Of a stretch of DNA of 64,000 nucleotides, positions 18,734 through 26,793 are shown piece by piece; position 1 is the first letter of the stretch; the number at the start of each line of letters is the position of its first letter. The notes beneath the pieces are model-generated. The model made no database searches. It was given only the letters and a program-made list of their open reading frames with translations, and was not told where the DNA came from. This DNA is from Pseudomonas sp. UMAB-08 (lineage in GTDB: Bacteria; Pseudomonadota; Gammaproteobacteria; Pseudomonadales; Pseudomonadaceae), in NCBI RefSeq assembly GCF_900095225.1, contig NZ_LT607416.1:175033-239032 (forward strand), in the 5' to 3' direction. Position numbers and translations under genes: made by a program.

Positions 18734-19480
18734 ATGCAAAGCAATACGATCCGATTCTCTTGCGTAGGGTGCGGTGTCTGCTGCAAAGGCAGACTGATAC
18801 CGTTGACATTGGCTGAAGCGCGACAATGGTTAAGCCGCGGGCATGATGTCTCGGTGATTATCGAGGCCTTCGATGAGCCGACCTGGCCTCGTTCATCACA
18901 AGAATTCGACCACGCCAGAGGTCGATCGGTAAGCGTGCGGTGTGGTAATACCCGGATACGGGTCATCGCCCTGTTTGCCGGCAAAGCCCTTGAACAGTGC
19001 CCTAATCTCAGCGCGGACAATCTTTGCGGCATCTACGAAGAACGCCCACTGGTATGCCGCATTTATCCGATGGAGATCAACCCATTCATCGCGTTACGCC
19101 AAGACAATAAGGCGTGCCCGCCACACGCGTGGGAAAGCAACGATGTTATCTGCACCGATGGACGTGCCGATCCAGCGCTGGGAGCGCTCATAAATCAGTC
19201 TCGACAAGCAGACATATCTGACGCATCAAGCAAGGTCGCCATCTGCGCGCAACTGGGGCTGAATGTGACGAGCTGGAAAGACAATGCGCTGGCCGTGTAC
19301 TTTCCACAGCGGGAAAAACTGCTCGAAGCGATACACCGCGCCAAAGGCACTCCAGAGGATTACCCAGACTGCGAGTGGCAGGTTCGGGTCGATGATCCAT
19401 CGCTACGTGAGCGATTGACTGCATCAGCTGTGGCACTGGCTGCCAACGAGTCCGCCGAGTACACCTTTCATGTTTTATGA
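18734..19480 (+). CDS. YkgJ-family cysteine-cluster protein
   Basis: 248 residues from the ATG at 18734, which has AGGTGA 6 bp upstream; 78 extra in-frame codons upstream look noncoding. The N-terminus carries the zinc/iron-sulfur chelating cluster CVGCGVCCKG, then CPNLSADNLCGIYEERPLVCRIYP and a further Cys in KACPP. This CxxCxxxCC ... C ... C layout defines the YkgJ (UPF0153) family. It may add metal handling to the neighbouring bufferin system, but a 310-bp gap separates it from doxX. No SigF-type promoter was found in that gap. Confidence 0.8.
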   Translation: MQSNTIRFSCVGCGVCCKGRLIPLTLAEARQWLSRGHDVSVIIEAFDEPTWPRSSQEFDHARGRSVSVRCGNTRIRVIALFAGKALEQCPNLSADNLCGIYEERPLVCRIYPMEINPFIALRQDNKACPPHAWESNDVICTDGRADPALGALINQSRQADISDASSKVAICAQLGLNVTSWKDNALAVYFPQREKLLEAIHRAKGTPEDYPDCEWQVRVDDPSLRERLTASAVALAANESAEYTFHVL

Positions 19481-19605
19481 GCCGCCTTCACAACAAAGTC
19501 AGCTCATCAATACCGATACTACCTTGCAACGCGCAGGGATCAGCGGCTGTCTAAAAATTCCACATCCGAGCCTTTCCCCAGCCCCAACCACTTTCCTGCG
19601 CCCAT

Positions 19606-19631
19606 AAAAAAAGGCCTTGCAAAGCAATACC
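19606..19631 (-). terminator. Rho-independent terminator after the tRNA 3' end
   Basis: On the minus strand GGTATTGC, a TTT loop and GCAAGGCC form a stem with one mismatch and one wobble, followed by seven T. It lies 12 bp beyond the tRNA CCA end and is probably the original terminator of the tRNA gene into which the phage integrated. Confidence 0.6.
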
Positions 19632-19642
19632 TTTCTTTAATT

Positions 19643-19669
19643 TGGTGCCCCGAGGGAGACTCGAACTAC
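19643..19669 (-). other. Prophage attachment site: 3' end of a tRNA gene
   Basis: The minus strand reads TTCGAGTCTCCC then TCGGGGCACCA: a T-loop, the 3' half of the T stem, the acceptor 3' strand and CCA. No complete tRNA lies upstream on this strand: the T-stem 5' side is mismatched, and no GCCCCGA 5' acceptor strand follows. This is the duplicated core of phage integration into a tRNA 3' end. The intact tRNA should lie at the other end of the prophage, beyond the window. The acceptor pairing would fit a tRNA that begins GCCCCGA, perhaps a tRNA-Leu. Confidence 0.7.
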
Positions 19670-19797
19670 CAGTGTTTATAAGGTCTTGAGTTGTGTTTTT
19701 TGGCCGCCCATACATGGGGCCATACAGGAAGGGGCGTGCTGCGGTGTTTTTGAGTGGTATCGCCCCGCACTGATGGAGGGGCGGAATGGCTATTCGA

Positions 19798-20040
19798 TCA
19801 TGCCGCGCTTCGGCTGTCCATTTTAGTGCGAATCCAAGACTCGACCTCAGACCGTAGAAAGTAAACCGGCGCCTGTCGGCTATCACCGTCTTTCTTCGGT
19901 ACCGGGAATGTGGCGTCCCTTTCGCGAATCCGGTGCAGGGTTGTTCTGCTGATACCGATGAGCTCGCACACGCGCCCGATTTTGATCAGTGCGTTCGGGT
20001 TGTCTTGTTGCTTCAATGCCTGTGCTCCTATCTTGTTCAT
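19798..20040 (-). CDS. AlpA-like excisionase / HTH regulator
   Basis: 80 residues from the ATG at 20040 (GGA 4-6 bp upstream); an in-frame GTG 15 bp upstream is an alternative. The core IGRVCELIGISRTTLHRIRERD with F-P-x-P and YFLRSEVESWI is the MerR-like winged HTH of AlpA/Xis proteins. It sits about 130 bp from the attachment site, where an excisionase is expected. No integrase gene lies beside it. Confidence 0.8.
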   Translation of the reverse strand: MNKIGAQALKQQDNPNALIKIGRVCELIGISRTTLHRIRERDATFPVPKKDGDSRQAPVYFLRSEVESWIRTKMDSRSAA

Positions 20041-20119
20041 TATTCCATCAATCACATATTCGACTCAGATGAGCCGGTCCCGGGTCGCCTTTTTCCGGGC
20101 CCGCCCATTCCGTATGGTT

Positions 20120-20881
20120 TTACGTCCCGCAGCCCTGCTCGTTTTTCGCGAGCTCGGCAGGCGCTACAGGCTTCAATAGGTAGTATTTGTTCCAGAACAC
20201 GTCGTCGCGCTCGCCAGACTCGTACACGATGAAGGTGGTCTGACCTTCTTCTGGCAAAACAAGGTCGGCGATTTCGTTTTCAACACACTCAAGAATTAGC
20301 CCCATGTCGTCTTCGTCGAGCCACGAATCAATCATGCGCACGAGCGATACCGAGTATTCACCTTCGGCAGCGTTGCAGCCGCGTTCAGTGCTGATCAGGA
20401 TCTCGAATACCTTATTTGCACCCGCACGGACTTCCAGGTGCGACAGGTCAGCAGCCATTCCGCTCAGTAGATCGCGGGCTCTGGCGATCTCGCCACACGT
20501 ATGAACCTCCCAGTCTGTCGCATCGGAGATATGGACCAGTGTTTGCAAACTCTGACGCAGCGCCTCGTTGTCGCCCTGCAGGTTGGTGCGCTCTGCCACC
20601 ACCTTGTCGTACAAGCCTGCCTTTTTGGTGGCCCTGGCCAGCGTCGCGGAAATGCAATCGCACTCGCCTAGCCATTCGCCGTCGGCGCGATGGACGTCGC
20701 CAGAATCTCCGCAATAAGTGCAGGCGGGCAGGGGAGTGCACACGTCGCAATCAACGAACGGGATCTCCAGGTCCACTCCGGTGCCGTTGCACGCTTTGCA
20801 CGGCATTGGTGCCGCCTGTTTCGGCGAATCCGGCTCATTGCATTGCGCAGGGGCGTTCGCCTCTGCTGAAAGGTTGTTCAT
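20120..20881 (-). CDS. Phage protein with a DnaJ-like zinc-binding region
   Basis: 253 residues with AGGAATTACCC before the ATG. Residues 25-75 contain CKACNGTG, CDVCTPLPACTYCGDSGD and GECDC, resembling the CxxCxGxG repeats of DnaJ zinc fingers. A helical middle and an acidic C-terminal domain follow. No known catalytic motif. Probably an accessory early protein of the left operon. Confidence 0.65.
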   Translation of the reverse strand: MNNLSAEANAPAQCNEPDSPKQAAPMPCKACNGTGVDLEIPFVDCDVCTPLPACTYCGDSGDVHRADGEWLGECDCISATLARATKKAGLYDKVVAERTNLQGDNEALRQSLQTLVHISDATDWEVHTCGEIARARDLLSGMAADLSHLEVRAGANKVFEILISTERGCNAAEGEYSVSLVRMIDSWLDEDDMGLILECVENEIADLVLPEEGQTTFIVYESGERDDVFWNKYYLLKPVAPAELAKNEQGCGT

Positions 20882-20930
20882 GGGTAATTCCTAGGTTTTG
20901 CGCCCGAGCGCGGGCGCCTATGGTCTGTGG

Positions 20931-21035
20931 CTAGGCTTGCGGCTTCGCGGGCTCAGCCTTCGGAGGCTTGCACCGGAGGCACTTGCAGGTGCCAATGCGT
21001 TCACCGCGAGTGCGGCAATAAATAGGTGCTTTCAA
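20931..21035 (-). CDS. Possible 34-residue cysteine-rich phage protein
   Basis: A TTG at 21035 overlaps the TGA stop of the ASCH gene (TTGA) and opens a short frame ending GTCKCLRCKPPKAEPAKPQA. The CxCxxC and a further upstream Cys suggest metal binding. The overlap implies translational coupling, but the start is weak and the gene is too short to be sure. Confidence 0.35.
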   Translation of the reverse strand: MKAPIYCRTRGERIGTCKCLRCKPPKAEPAKPQA

Positions 21036-21430
21036 TCTGTGGCTCGGCGATAGGAGGTGAGCAGGTCGGCCGGCACCTCGAAGAATTGGAGTCTGCCTTT
21101 GAGCGGTACAAAGGGCAGGGGCTGTGGGTCGCGCAGCACGAAAGCTTTCTGGCCCATGTACCAAGGCGAGTCGCTGGTATCGACGCTATCAACCAGCTCC
21201 ACAGAGCCGATGATGCCGCCGCGATTCAGCTCCTCGAAGCGCGGCATGTAAGCGACTCCGCGCTCAACGGCGTACCGGTAGGCGAAGGCGTATTCGTCCT
21301 TCGTCATGCCCTTGGCCGCATGCACAAGGAAGCGGCCTCGGTGTTTCGTATGCCACGACCTATTTTCGACGTCCTTGCCACAATAGACGATGAGAAACGC
21401 CCAGGGCTGTCGAATGCTCAATGCTTTCAT
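21032..21430 (-). CDS. ASCH-domain protein
   Basis: 132 residues, overlapping the helicase stop (ATGA). It begins KALSIRQPWAFLIVYCGKDVENRSW and contains GRFLVHAAKGM and GGIIGSVELVD, the typical strands of the ASCH (PUA-like) fold. ASCH proteins bind RNA or modified nucleic acids; this one may act with the adjacent helicase. Cytoplasmic. Confidence 0.8.
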   Translation of the reverse strand: MKALSIRQPWAFLIVYCGKDVENRSWHTKHRGRFLVHAAKGMTKDEYAFAYRYAVERGVAYMPRFEELNRGGIIGSVELVDSVDTSDSPWYMGQKAFVLRDPQPLPFVPLKGRLQFFEVPADLLTSYRRATD

Positions 21431-23181
21431 GATGGCTCCAGCACCTTGCGAATAGGCGTAGACGCAGCAACGTCAGGAAGCGCGTTGTTGTCCCTCAGGA
21501 ACTTCTCTGCCAATTGGCGAAGCTGGTTGCCGCCCGCATCGCGGCGCTCTATCAGGTTGTCGTCTGGGTTGCGCACGCCCTCGATCTGCTCACGCTTGAC
21601 GCCAAGCACGTCGGAAACGATCGGGTCACTGCCTTCGTCCGACACTAGGAAGTACGCCATCACGGGCTCAGTCTGGCCGTCACGGTGAACCCTGCCGATG
21701 CACTGCTCGTGAACGCCCGGCGACCAATCCAGCTCGCCGAACACTGGCGTGCTGCAAACATGCTGCAGCCCATCAATACCAGCCCCAGCGCGCAAGCTGA
21801 TCAGCATTACGCGGCTCGCGCCGCTGACAAAGGAGTCTTTGGCGGCCTGTTTTTGGTTGGGCGACTCGCTGCCGGTGTACATGACCGGGTTGTAGTCGGC
21901 CAGCGCTTCGGACCAGATGCGGTACACGTCGCGGTGCCAGCCGAACAGCAGAACCTGCTGGCCACTTTCCAGCAGCAGCTTGACGAATTCGGCTACATAA
22001 GGCGCTTTGGCCACGCCAGTTGCGTGACGCACCAACGAATCAAGCTCGCCAGCGGCCTGCATCTTCTGGCCCCGGTAGCTCTCATTTGCCGACATGATGG
22101 TCTTGGCCAGCGCCACAGCATCACCGGTGATGCCCGCCAGTACAGAGCTGTCAGATTCGATCTCGTGTGAGATTTTCGACAGCTCAGGCAGCTCGCGCCC
22201 CACCTCTTTACGGGTACGGCGCAGCATGACCCCCTCGCGTCGCAAGTAGCCGCCGAACAGTTCGGAATCCTTCAGCTTGGGTTTTTCGCCGCCACCACCA
22301 ATGCACCACTCCCGCAGGAACTCGTCATAACCGCCCAGCGCATCGGGGATCAGAGGATTTACGACGTGATAGAACTCCGAGCCGTAGTTATAGATAGGCG
22401 TTGCCGTCAAACCCATCCGCAGGCGGGAATGCGCGGCCAGGTGACTGCATGCCCGGTGAATCTCGCTGTCTGGGTTGCGCAGCTGCTGGCATTCCTCGAA
22501 AACGGTGTATTGAACGATCTCGGCCAGGACTTCGGCCCAGCAGCGCAGCTTGTGGTAACTCACCAGGATCACGTCCGGCAGGGTGTCCCACAGATCCGTC
22601 ACGCGCTGGCGCGGCTGTTTGGTCAGCGGGTATGGTTGGCCCTTGCGAATGTGATGCACGCGCAGGTTAGGGGCGAACTCGGCCAGCTTCTCGGGCCAGT
22701 GATTGGGCAGCGCAGCGGGATACACGACAACGGCAGGCAGGTTTGCCGGAACAGCCATGGGGCATATACCCGTCACTGTTTTGCCCAGACCAAGGTCATC
22801 GGCCACCAGCAATCCGCCACGGATCTCCAGCTGCGCGGCCGCATATCGCTGGTACTCGCGCGGGGGCTTGGCCAGTTCAAATGCCGGGAGGGGCAACCGT
22901 CCGGCCACCAGGTCGGCCAGACTGGTTTCCATATGCACATGCTCGGCGGCCTTGACGCCCAACATTGACGAAACGTCAGGCTCCAGGTGCATCGGGTAGC
23001 GAGACAGGAACCACAGCAGCTCCCGGCTATTCTCTGGGCTGGCCAGCAGCTGGATCACGTCAGCAGCACCTTGCGGCATGCGGGGAAACACGCGCTTGAG
23101 CCGCGCCCGTACTTGGGGCTCACATTTTACGTGCCAGCGCCGACCATCGAACCGCACCTCGCCGAAGTTTAGAGCTGTCAC
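21427..23181 (-). CDS. SNF2-like superfamily 2 helicase
   Basis: 584 residues from a GTG at 23181 that overlaps the nuclease stop (GTGA) and has GAGG upstream; an ATG at 23229 is possible but lacks a ribosome site. Motif I is ADDLGLGKT, motif Ia VVVYPAALPNHW, motif II is degenerate (EECQQ instead of DEAH), and motif III is GLTATPIYN. The second lobe shows VLLFGWHRDV, SLRAGAGIDGL and a QCIGRVHRDGQ motif VI. It probably translocates on duplex DNA in recombination or replication, with the neighbouring nuclease. Confidence 0.85.
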   Translation of the reverse strand: MTALNFGEVRFDGRRWHVKCEPQVRARLKRVFPRMPQGAADVIQLLASPENSRELLWFLSRYPMHLEPDVSSMLGVKAAEHVHMETSLADLVAGRLPLPAFELAKPPREYQRYAAAQLEIRGGLLVADDLGLGKTVTGICPMAVPANLPAVVVYPAALPNHWPEKLAEFAPNLRVHHIRKGQPYPLTKQPRQRVTDLWDTLPDVILVSYHKLRCWAEVLAEIVQYTVFEECQQLRNPDSEIHRACSHLAAHSRLRMGLTATPIYNYGSEFYHVVNPLIPDALGGYDEFLREWCIGGGGEKPKLKDSELFGGYLRREGVMLRRTRKEVGRELPELSKISHEIESDSSVLAGITGDAVALAKTIMSANESYRGQKMQAAGELDSLVRHATGVAKAPYVAEFVKLLLESGQQVLLFGWHRDVYRIWSEALADYNPVMYTGSESPNQKQAAKDSFVSGASRVMLISLRAGAGIDGLQHVCSTPVFGELDWSPGVHEQCIGRVHRDGQTEPVMAYFLVSDEGSDPIVSDVLGVKREQIEGVRNPDDNLIERRDAGGNQLRQLAEKFLRDNNALPDVAASTPIRKVLEPS

Positions 23182-23585
23182 AGGGATTGCCTCGCCAGTC
23201 GAATCATTTGAAAGGGTTTGTCCTGCCATGTTGGCTTAGCCACAAGATTGGTTTCAGCCCAGCGGGGAGTGCCCGCCAGGATCACGCCCTTGACGTCTGG
23301 CAGGCTGATATAGCGATCGACCTGGCCAAGCGCCTCGGACATCGAGCCCGCAATCTTGACCTCAATTACGATCCCGCCCACCCAAAAGTCCGCGCGGTTT
23401 TGAGCGTTCAAGATTCGCTCCCGCTCAAACGCAAACCCGTGATCTTCCAGTACCTTGGCAAGCGACTCGTGGAGCCGAACCTCGCTGCTGTAACGGTATG
23501 CATAGCGGGATAAGTGGTTGGCGATCGCGTTTAGTGTGATACGGACCTCAGATGCGACTGCGGCCTTTGGCTTGGTATTTGTCAT
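23178..23585 (-). CDS. PD-(D/E)XK-like nuclease
   Basis: 135 residues. The core RADFWVGGIVIEVKIAG supplies the Asp and the E-x-K of a restriction-endonuclease-like active site. A following helix (SEALGQVDRYI) resembles the Q-containing motif of this fold, and HESLAKVLEDHGFAFERE supplies an upstream Glu. It is coupled to the downstream helicase gene, suggesting a helicase-nuclease pair in phage recombination. Confidence 0.65.
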   Translation of the reverse strand: MTNTKPKAAVASEVRITLNAIANHLSRYAYRYSSEVRLHESLAKVLEDHGFAFERERILNAQNRADFWVGGIVIEVKIAGSMSEALGQVDRYISLPDVKGVILAGTPRWAETNLVAKPTWQDKPFQMIRLARQSL

Positions 23586-23624
23586 AAATCCTCTTTGGCC
23601 GAGCAGGCCGACGGGGAGAAAGGC

Positions 23625-23963
23625 CTATTGCTGGCTTTCAAAAAGCGGCTTTTGCGCTGCCTTGCACTGTCGAGGACCGTGCGGCATGGGCTTCTTTTTC
23701 TCGACCTCAACGGCTGCTAGTCGGGCTTTCTTGGCGGTGGGCGTGGCCTTGGCCACCTTGATCCGGAGCCGACGGAACATCTTTTCAAACTGCTCGGGGT
23801 GCTCGTGCTCGAGGTCGCTCGGTAGATCGCTGTCTTCGTCGTTGATGCGTTTGCGGATGATCTGGCGTGTGGTCGCGCTGATTGCTGCAGCTCGCGAAAA
23901 GAAGCGGCGGCCGGTGACAGGCGACCGCCACACAAGGGCCATCTCGGCTACTTGATATGTCAT
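23625..23963 (-). CDS. Hypothetical phage protein
   Basis: 112 residues, basic, with a helical core and a Lys/Pro-rich C-terminus. No domain is recognised. It lies between the nuclease gene and small early genes on the same strand, with short gaps, so it belongs to the left operon. Confidence 0.5.
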   Translation of the reverse strand: MTYQVAEMALVWRSPVTGRRFFSRAAAISATTRQIIRKRINDEDSDLPSDLEHEHPEQFEKMFRRLRIKVAKATPTAKKARLAAVEVEKKKPMPHGPRQCKAAQKPLFESQQ

Positions 23964-24040
23964 TTAGTGATCCAGAAAGTAGAAGCGCCAGGCCGGTGTG
24001 AGCGGGCTGGCGCCGGGTTATCGCGGAGGCGCATGGAGAG

Positions 24041-24199
24041 TTATGGGTGGAATATTTCCAGCGCCAGGCGTGCATTGATGCCGCCCAGCGGAATGGCGAC
24101 TAGCAGGCCCTTTACGGAGAAGATTCCCCAGGGCGCCCCACTCGATTCCGCCTTGCTGGCGGCGCGCTGGATCAATTCGATTAGGTCTGAGGAGGACAC
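24041..24199 (-). CDS. Hypothetical 52-residue phage protein
   Basis: GTG start at 24199, 3 bp after the stop at 24203. The product begins SSSDLIELIQRAASKAE and continues with a hydrophobic GIFSVKGLLVAIPLGGI stretch, giving balanced protein-like composition. It fills an otherwise empty 240-bp stretch of the left operon. No family recognised. Confidence 0.5.
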   Translation of the reverse strand: MSSSDLIELIQRAASKAESSGAPWGIFSVKGLLVAIPLGGINARLALEIFHP

Positions 24200-24202
24200 G
24201 GC

Positions 24203-24505
24203 CTAAGCGGCCTCTGACTGGGCGACGGGCTCGACCAGCTGGCTGCCTCGAAAGCGATACCGTGGTTTTTCCGGCGCCGGATCTGGATCCGGTGCTGGCA
24301 CCGGCCCTGGAGCTGGAGCTGGAGCAGCATCCTGTTTTGTCCATTCCGGCAGGGTGATTTCAATGCCTTCGACTCGCGTCGGCATGATCATGCCAATAAA
24401 ACGCCCCGGCTCAATTGTCGAGCTGCTGATGCGCACGATCGAGCCAGACTTGGGCCGAACGTCTCTGTGTGCATACAGGCGTTTCCGCCGGACTTTCCCT
24501 CGCAA
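24203..24505 (-). pseudogene. Out-of-frame distal part of the clamp-like gene
   Basis: This frame overlaps the end of the clamp-like gene. From about 24450 it reads KSGSIVRISSSTIEPG then RFIGMIMPTRVEG, which resembles the C-terminal strand of beta clamps (V-V-M-P-M-R-L). It continues into a Pro/Ala-rich linker and a short tail. It has only a TTG start with no ribosome site. It therefore looks like the true C-terminus of the upstream gene, lost by one base near 24450. A separate small overlapping gene is the alternative. Confidence 0.5.
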
Positions 24506-25020
24506 AGCATCTCTGCCGCTGCAACGAATTGCCCGAGCTTGGTGTGTCCGAAGTAGGGTTCACCAGGCGGCGGAGCTTCTGGCTCCGACTCGCTCGCTAC
24601 CGATCGTTTTGGTATGACGCGGCGCCAGTCTGGGAACTTTCCGTCGATAATCTCGCTTGCGTCAGAGAAGAACGACATCGGATCAAACGGCGGCACGTCT
24701 TGACCGCAAGCCAGAACTTGGCAGTTCTTCATGATCAGCAGGCGATCAACCGGTATCAGCATTTTGCGCTTGCCCTTTATTGCGCTCACCATCCGCTTCG
24801 TTGGGCGGGCCACGATCAATTCGTTATGGCCGTCTGCAATCCATCCGTCCGGATCGTCAATGGCGCCAAATACGTGGCCGTCAGTGGCAACAACCACTAT
24901 TCCGCCAGCAGGGTTTCGCTGAATGCAGATCCCGTTTAGGTAATAGCGGACGTCGTTTTTGGCGGCAAAGTTGTCGATTGCGGCAAAAATTCGCGGGGTA
25001 ACTCGAGCGAGAGGCTCCAT
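24388..25020 (-). CDS. DNA sliding-clamp-like phage protein, probably frameshifted near its end
   Basis: 210 residues as read. The pattern resembles a DnaN-type clamp domain: YYLNGICIQR, GGIVVVATDGHVFGAI, then a long central part with DGKFPDWRRVIP, which matches the clamp G-x-F-P-D-[WY] motif. After HTETFGP the frame turns into low-quality sequence, while the next frame continues a clamp-like ending (IGMIMPTR). One missing base in the GGCCCAAG stretch (about 24448-24455) would restore it. It may recruit host polymerase to phage DNA or act as a decoy. Confidence 0.65.
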   Translation of the reverse strand: MEPLARVTPRIFAAIDNFAAKNDVRYYLNGICIQRNPAGGIVVVATDGHVFGAIDDPDGWIADGHNELIVARPTKRMVSAIKGKRKMLIPVDRLLIMKNCQVLACGQDVPPFDPMSFFSDASEIIDGKFPDWRRVIPKRSVASESEPEAPPPGEPYFGHTKLGQFVAAAEMLCEGKSGGNACMHTETFGPSLARSCASAARQLSRGVLLA

Positions 25021-25032
25021 GGGAACTCCTTT

Positions 25033-25371
25033 TTAATTTTGTCTGGCCAGTGCGCGGATAGTTGGTGCGTAGCGGCGCGATATAGGGATTTGGAAGTTGT
25101 CGCCCGTGGCTAGAAGGCCGGCACCCTTGACTCTCTCTACGGAGGTAATGGGGCGCGCCGCCAGATAGGACCGGTGAGTTGCAACAAGCCCCGGATGGGC
25201 ATCTTTCAGAGCTTTCAGCGTGGTGAGGTGGCTCATCAGGTACTCCTGACCGCCATCGTCAAAGCCGACGACATATTTGCTGTCAGCTTTGAAGTAGCAG
25301 AAGGCGCTCAGGGGTAGCTGCTGCGGCTTGCCCCGGCCTCTTGTGCATGTGATTCCGTCCATTTGTTTCAT
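25033..25371 (-). CDS. LytTR-like DNA-binding protein
   Basis: 112 residues from the ATG at 25371; a second ATG 9 bp later is also possible. The LytTR pattern is visible: an early strand with Y-F-K-A-D-S-K-Y-V, then LKALKDAHPGLVATHRSYLAAR, and a final IPISRRYAP. The conserved H-R-S-x-L is intact. No receiver domain. It would bind DNA as a phage regulator, an unusual family in phages. Confidence 0.65.
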   Translation of the reverse strand: MKQMDGITCTRGRGKPQQLPLSAFCYFKADSKYVVGFDDGGQEYLMSHLTTLKALKDAHPGLVATHRSYLAARPITSVERVKGAGLLATGDNFQIPISRRYAPTIRALARQN

Positions 25372-25380
25372 CCATAAGAA

Positions 25381-25400
25381 AGGGCGCCTATTGGCGCCCT
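25381..25400 (-). terminator. Hairpin after the RdgC-like gene
   Basis: AGGGCGCC and GGCGCCCT are perfect 8-bp arms around AATA, followed by TTTCTT on the minus strand. It lies 17 bp after the rdgC-like stop. The T-run is short, so termination may be partial. Confidence 0.55.
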
Positions 25401-25417
25401 TGTCGTTGGCGGGTGGG

Positions 25418-26689
25418 TTAAAGGACTTCGCGCGAACCGTCGGTGTGCATCGGAGATACCACTCTGGCCGCTTCAAGCGTTTCCATGAGGCGCGCGGCAC
25501 GGTTGTAGCCGATCAACAATTTGCGCTGTAGGGAGCTCACTGAGGCGCGGCGTGATTCGCGGACGAAAGCTACTGCGCCAGCGTAAAGCGGGTCGACGTC
25601 ATCATCGGAATCTTTCTGCTTGGCTCCAGGGAAGTGCAGGGTTGCCGTCAGCCCATCCTTCATGCCTAGCAGCTTAGTAACGTCGATCCCTTCGTCAGCG
25701 GAGGCCAATGGCTCGCGGGGTTGCTGCTCTCCGAGCCCTTGCGGAATTTCTTCGCCGCCCAGAGCTTCGAGCAGGGCCGGCACAAACTCGCGAAAGGTAA
25801 GCATCATCAGAACGAAGCTGGCCACTTGTTGGCCCAGGGCATCATCGCCACCGTCTTGCTCGGCCTGATCCCGCAGCAGATCTTCGAAGGCCAGGCGTCG
25901 GATGGTCATCCGGTCATCGAGCACAAAGCGCAGCTTGTCCTCCCAGGCCATGGATAGCTGGGTGACAACCTTGCCGCTGCTCAGGCATAGCTGAATCTCG
26001 TCGCTAGTCAGGTCTTGCCGGCGCGCCGCGATGGTGCCGCCATCCTCGTGGGTGTCGCTGAGCTTCGCCTCATCCAGCACGAAGAACTTGTCGGCCGCCT
26101 TCTGCGTCTTGAGCCAGTCGGTCATGGAGCTCGCTGGAGCCAATTTTGTCGTGATCGGGCGCACCGGCAGCGAGCCGATAACCTCACGCAACGTAGACAG
26201 CAGATCCTCGGCGCGGCCAGGGTGAAAAGCGTCGATGTAGATCAGGCCGGACTTGGTGTCGATCGCCGCATACGTGGCCTTGCGGCGAATGAAGGCGCGC
26301 GGCAGAAACGCTTGGATGATTTCATCCTTGATCTGGTCGCGCTCTTTTTTGTAAACCTTTCGGCCCTGGTCGGCTTCGATCTGCTCAACCTTCTCGGCCA
26401 CGGCTTCGCGGACAACGCTTCCGGGAAGGATGCGCTCCTCTTTGCGGGTGGCGATCAGTAGGAAGTCCCCGCTGATCTGAACCAGCGGAGCGTCTTCGCC
26501 CTTGCCGAATGGAGCGATAAATCCGTAGGTGCTCAGCTCTTGGCTTGCACATGGGCGGGCAGGCTTGCTGCGCAGCGCCACTTCCAGCGGATGCTCGGCC
26601 AACTCATCATCGCCGCCGGCCTTGATACCCTGAACAAAAGCAGAGATCTCTTGCGTGATCCGATAAATCAGTAAGTTGCGAAACCACAT
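25418..26689 (-). CDS. rdgC: RdgC-like recombination protein fused to an FtsK gamma domain
   Basis: 423 residues from the ATG at 26689, which begins with the family start [12 protein letters not shown]; 16 upstream in-frame codons are not part of it. Residues 1 to about 300 follow RdgC (GFIAPFG near 55, [16 protein letters not shown], then [22 protein letters not shown] split over several strands). Residues about 362-423 are a winged helix nearly identical to the FtsK gamma domain: [35 protein letters not shown] and TDGSREVL. RdgC forms a ring on duplex DNA and inhibits RecA. FtsK gamma reads KOPS sites. The fusion could place the ring at polarised chromosomal motifs. Confidence 0.85.
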   Translation of the reverse strand: MWFRNLLIYRITQEISAFVQGIKAGGDDELAEHPLEVALRSKPARPCASQELSTYGFIAPFGKGEDAPLVQISGDFLLIATRKEERILPGSVVREAVAEKVEQIEADQGRKVYKKERDQIKDEIIQAFLPRAFIRRKATYAAIDTKSGLIYIDAFHPGRAEDLLSTLREVIGSLPVRPITTKLAPASSMTDWLKTQKAADKFFVLDEAKLSDTHEDGGTIAARRQDLTSDEIQLCLSSGKVVTQLSMAWEDKLRFVLDDRMTIRRLAFEDLLRDQAEQDGGDDALGQQVASFVLMMLTFREFVPALLEALGGEEIPQGLGEQQPREPLASADEGIDVTKLLGMKDGLTATLHFPGAKQKDSDDDVDPLYAGAVAFVRESRRASVSSLQRKLLIGYNRAARLMETLEAARVVSPMHTDGSREVL

Positions 26690-26715
26690 ATCGGTAATGC
26701 TCCAAAAATCAACAA

Positions 26716-26757
26716 CGCCCGCTCGGCGGGCTATCAAAGGGCGCCCGCTCGGCGGGC
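26716..26757 (-). terminator. Two identical tandem hairpins
   Basis: The 15-bp sequence GCCCGCTCGGCGGGC occurs twice (26716-26730 and 26743-26757) and each copy folds into a 5-bp GC stem. On the minus strand they follow the stop of the lectin-fold gene. The second copy in the direction of transcription ends in TTGTTGATTTTT. They probably reduce read-through into the rdgC-like gene. Confidence 0.5.
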
Positions 26758-26793
26758 CACCCTAAAAGCACAAGACTCAAGCCACAGGGCTCA

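Noticed and set aside
23960-24034. 24-codon ORF overlapping the start of the gene at 23963
   Set aside because: The ATGA overlap is attractive, but there is no ribosome site and the peptide has no clear character.
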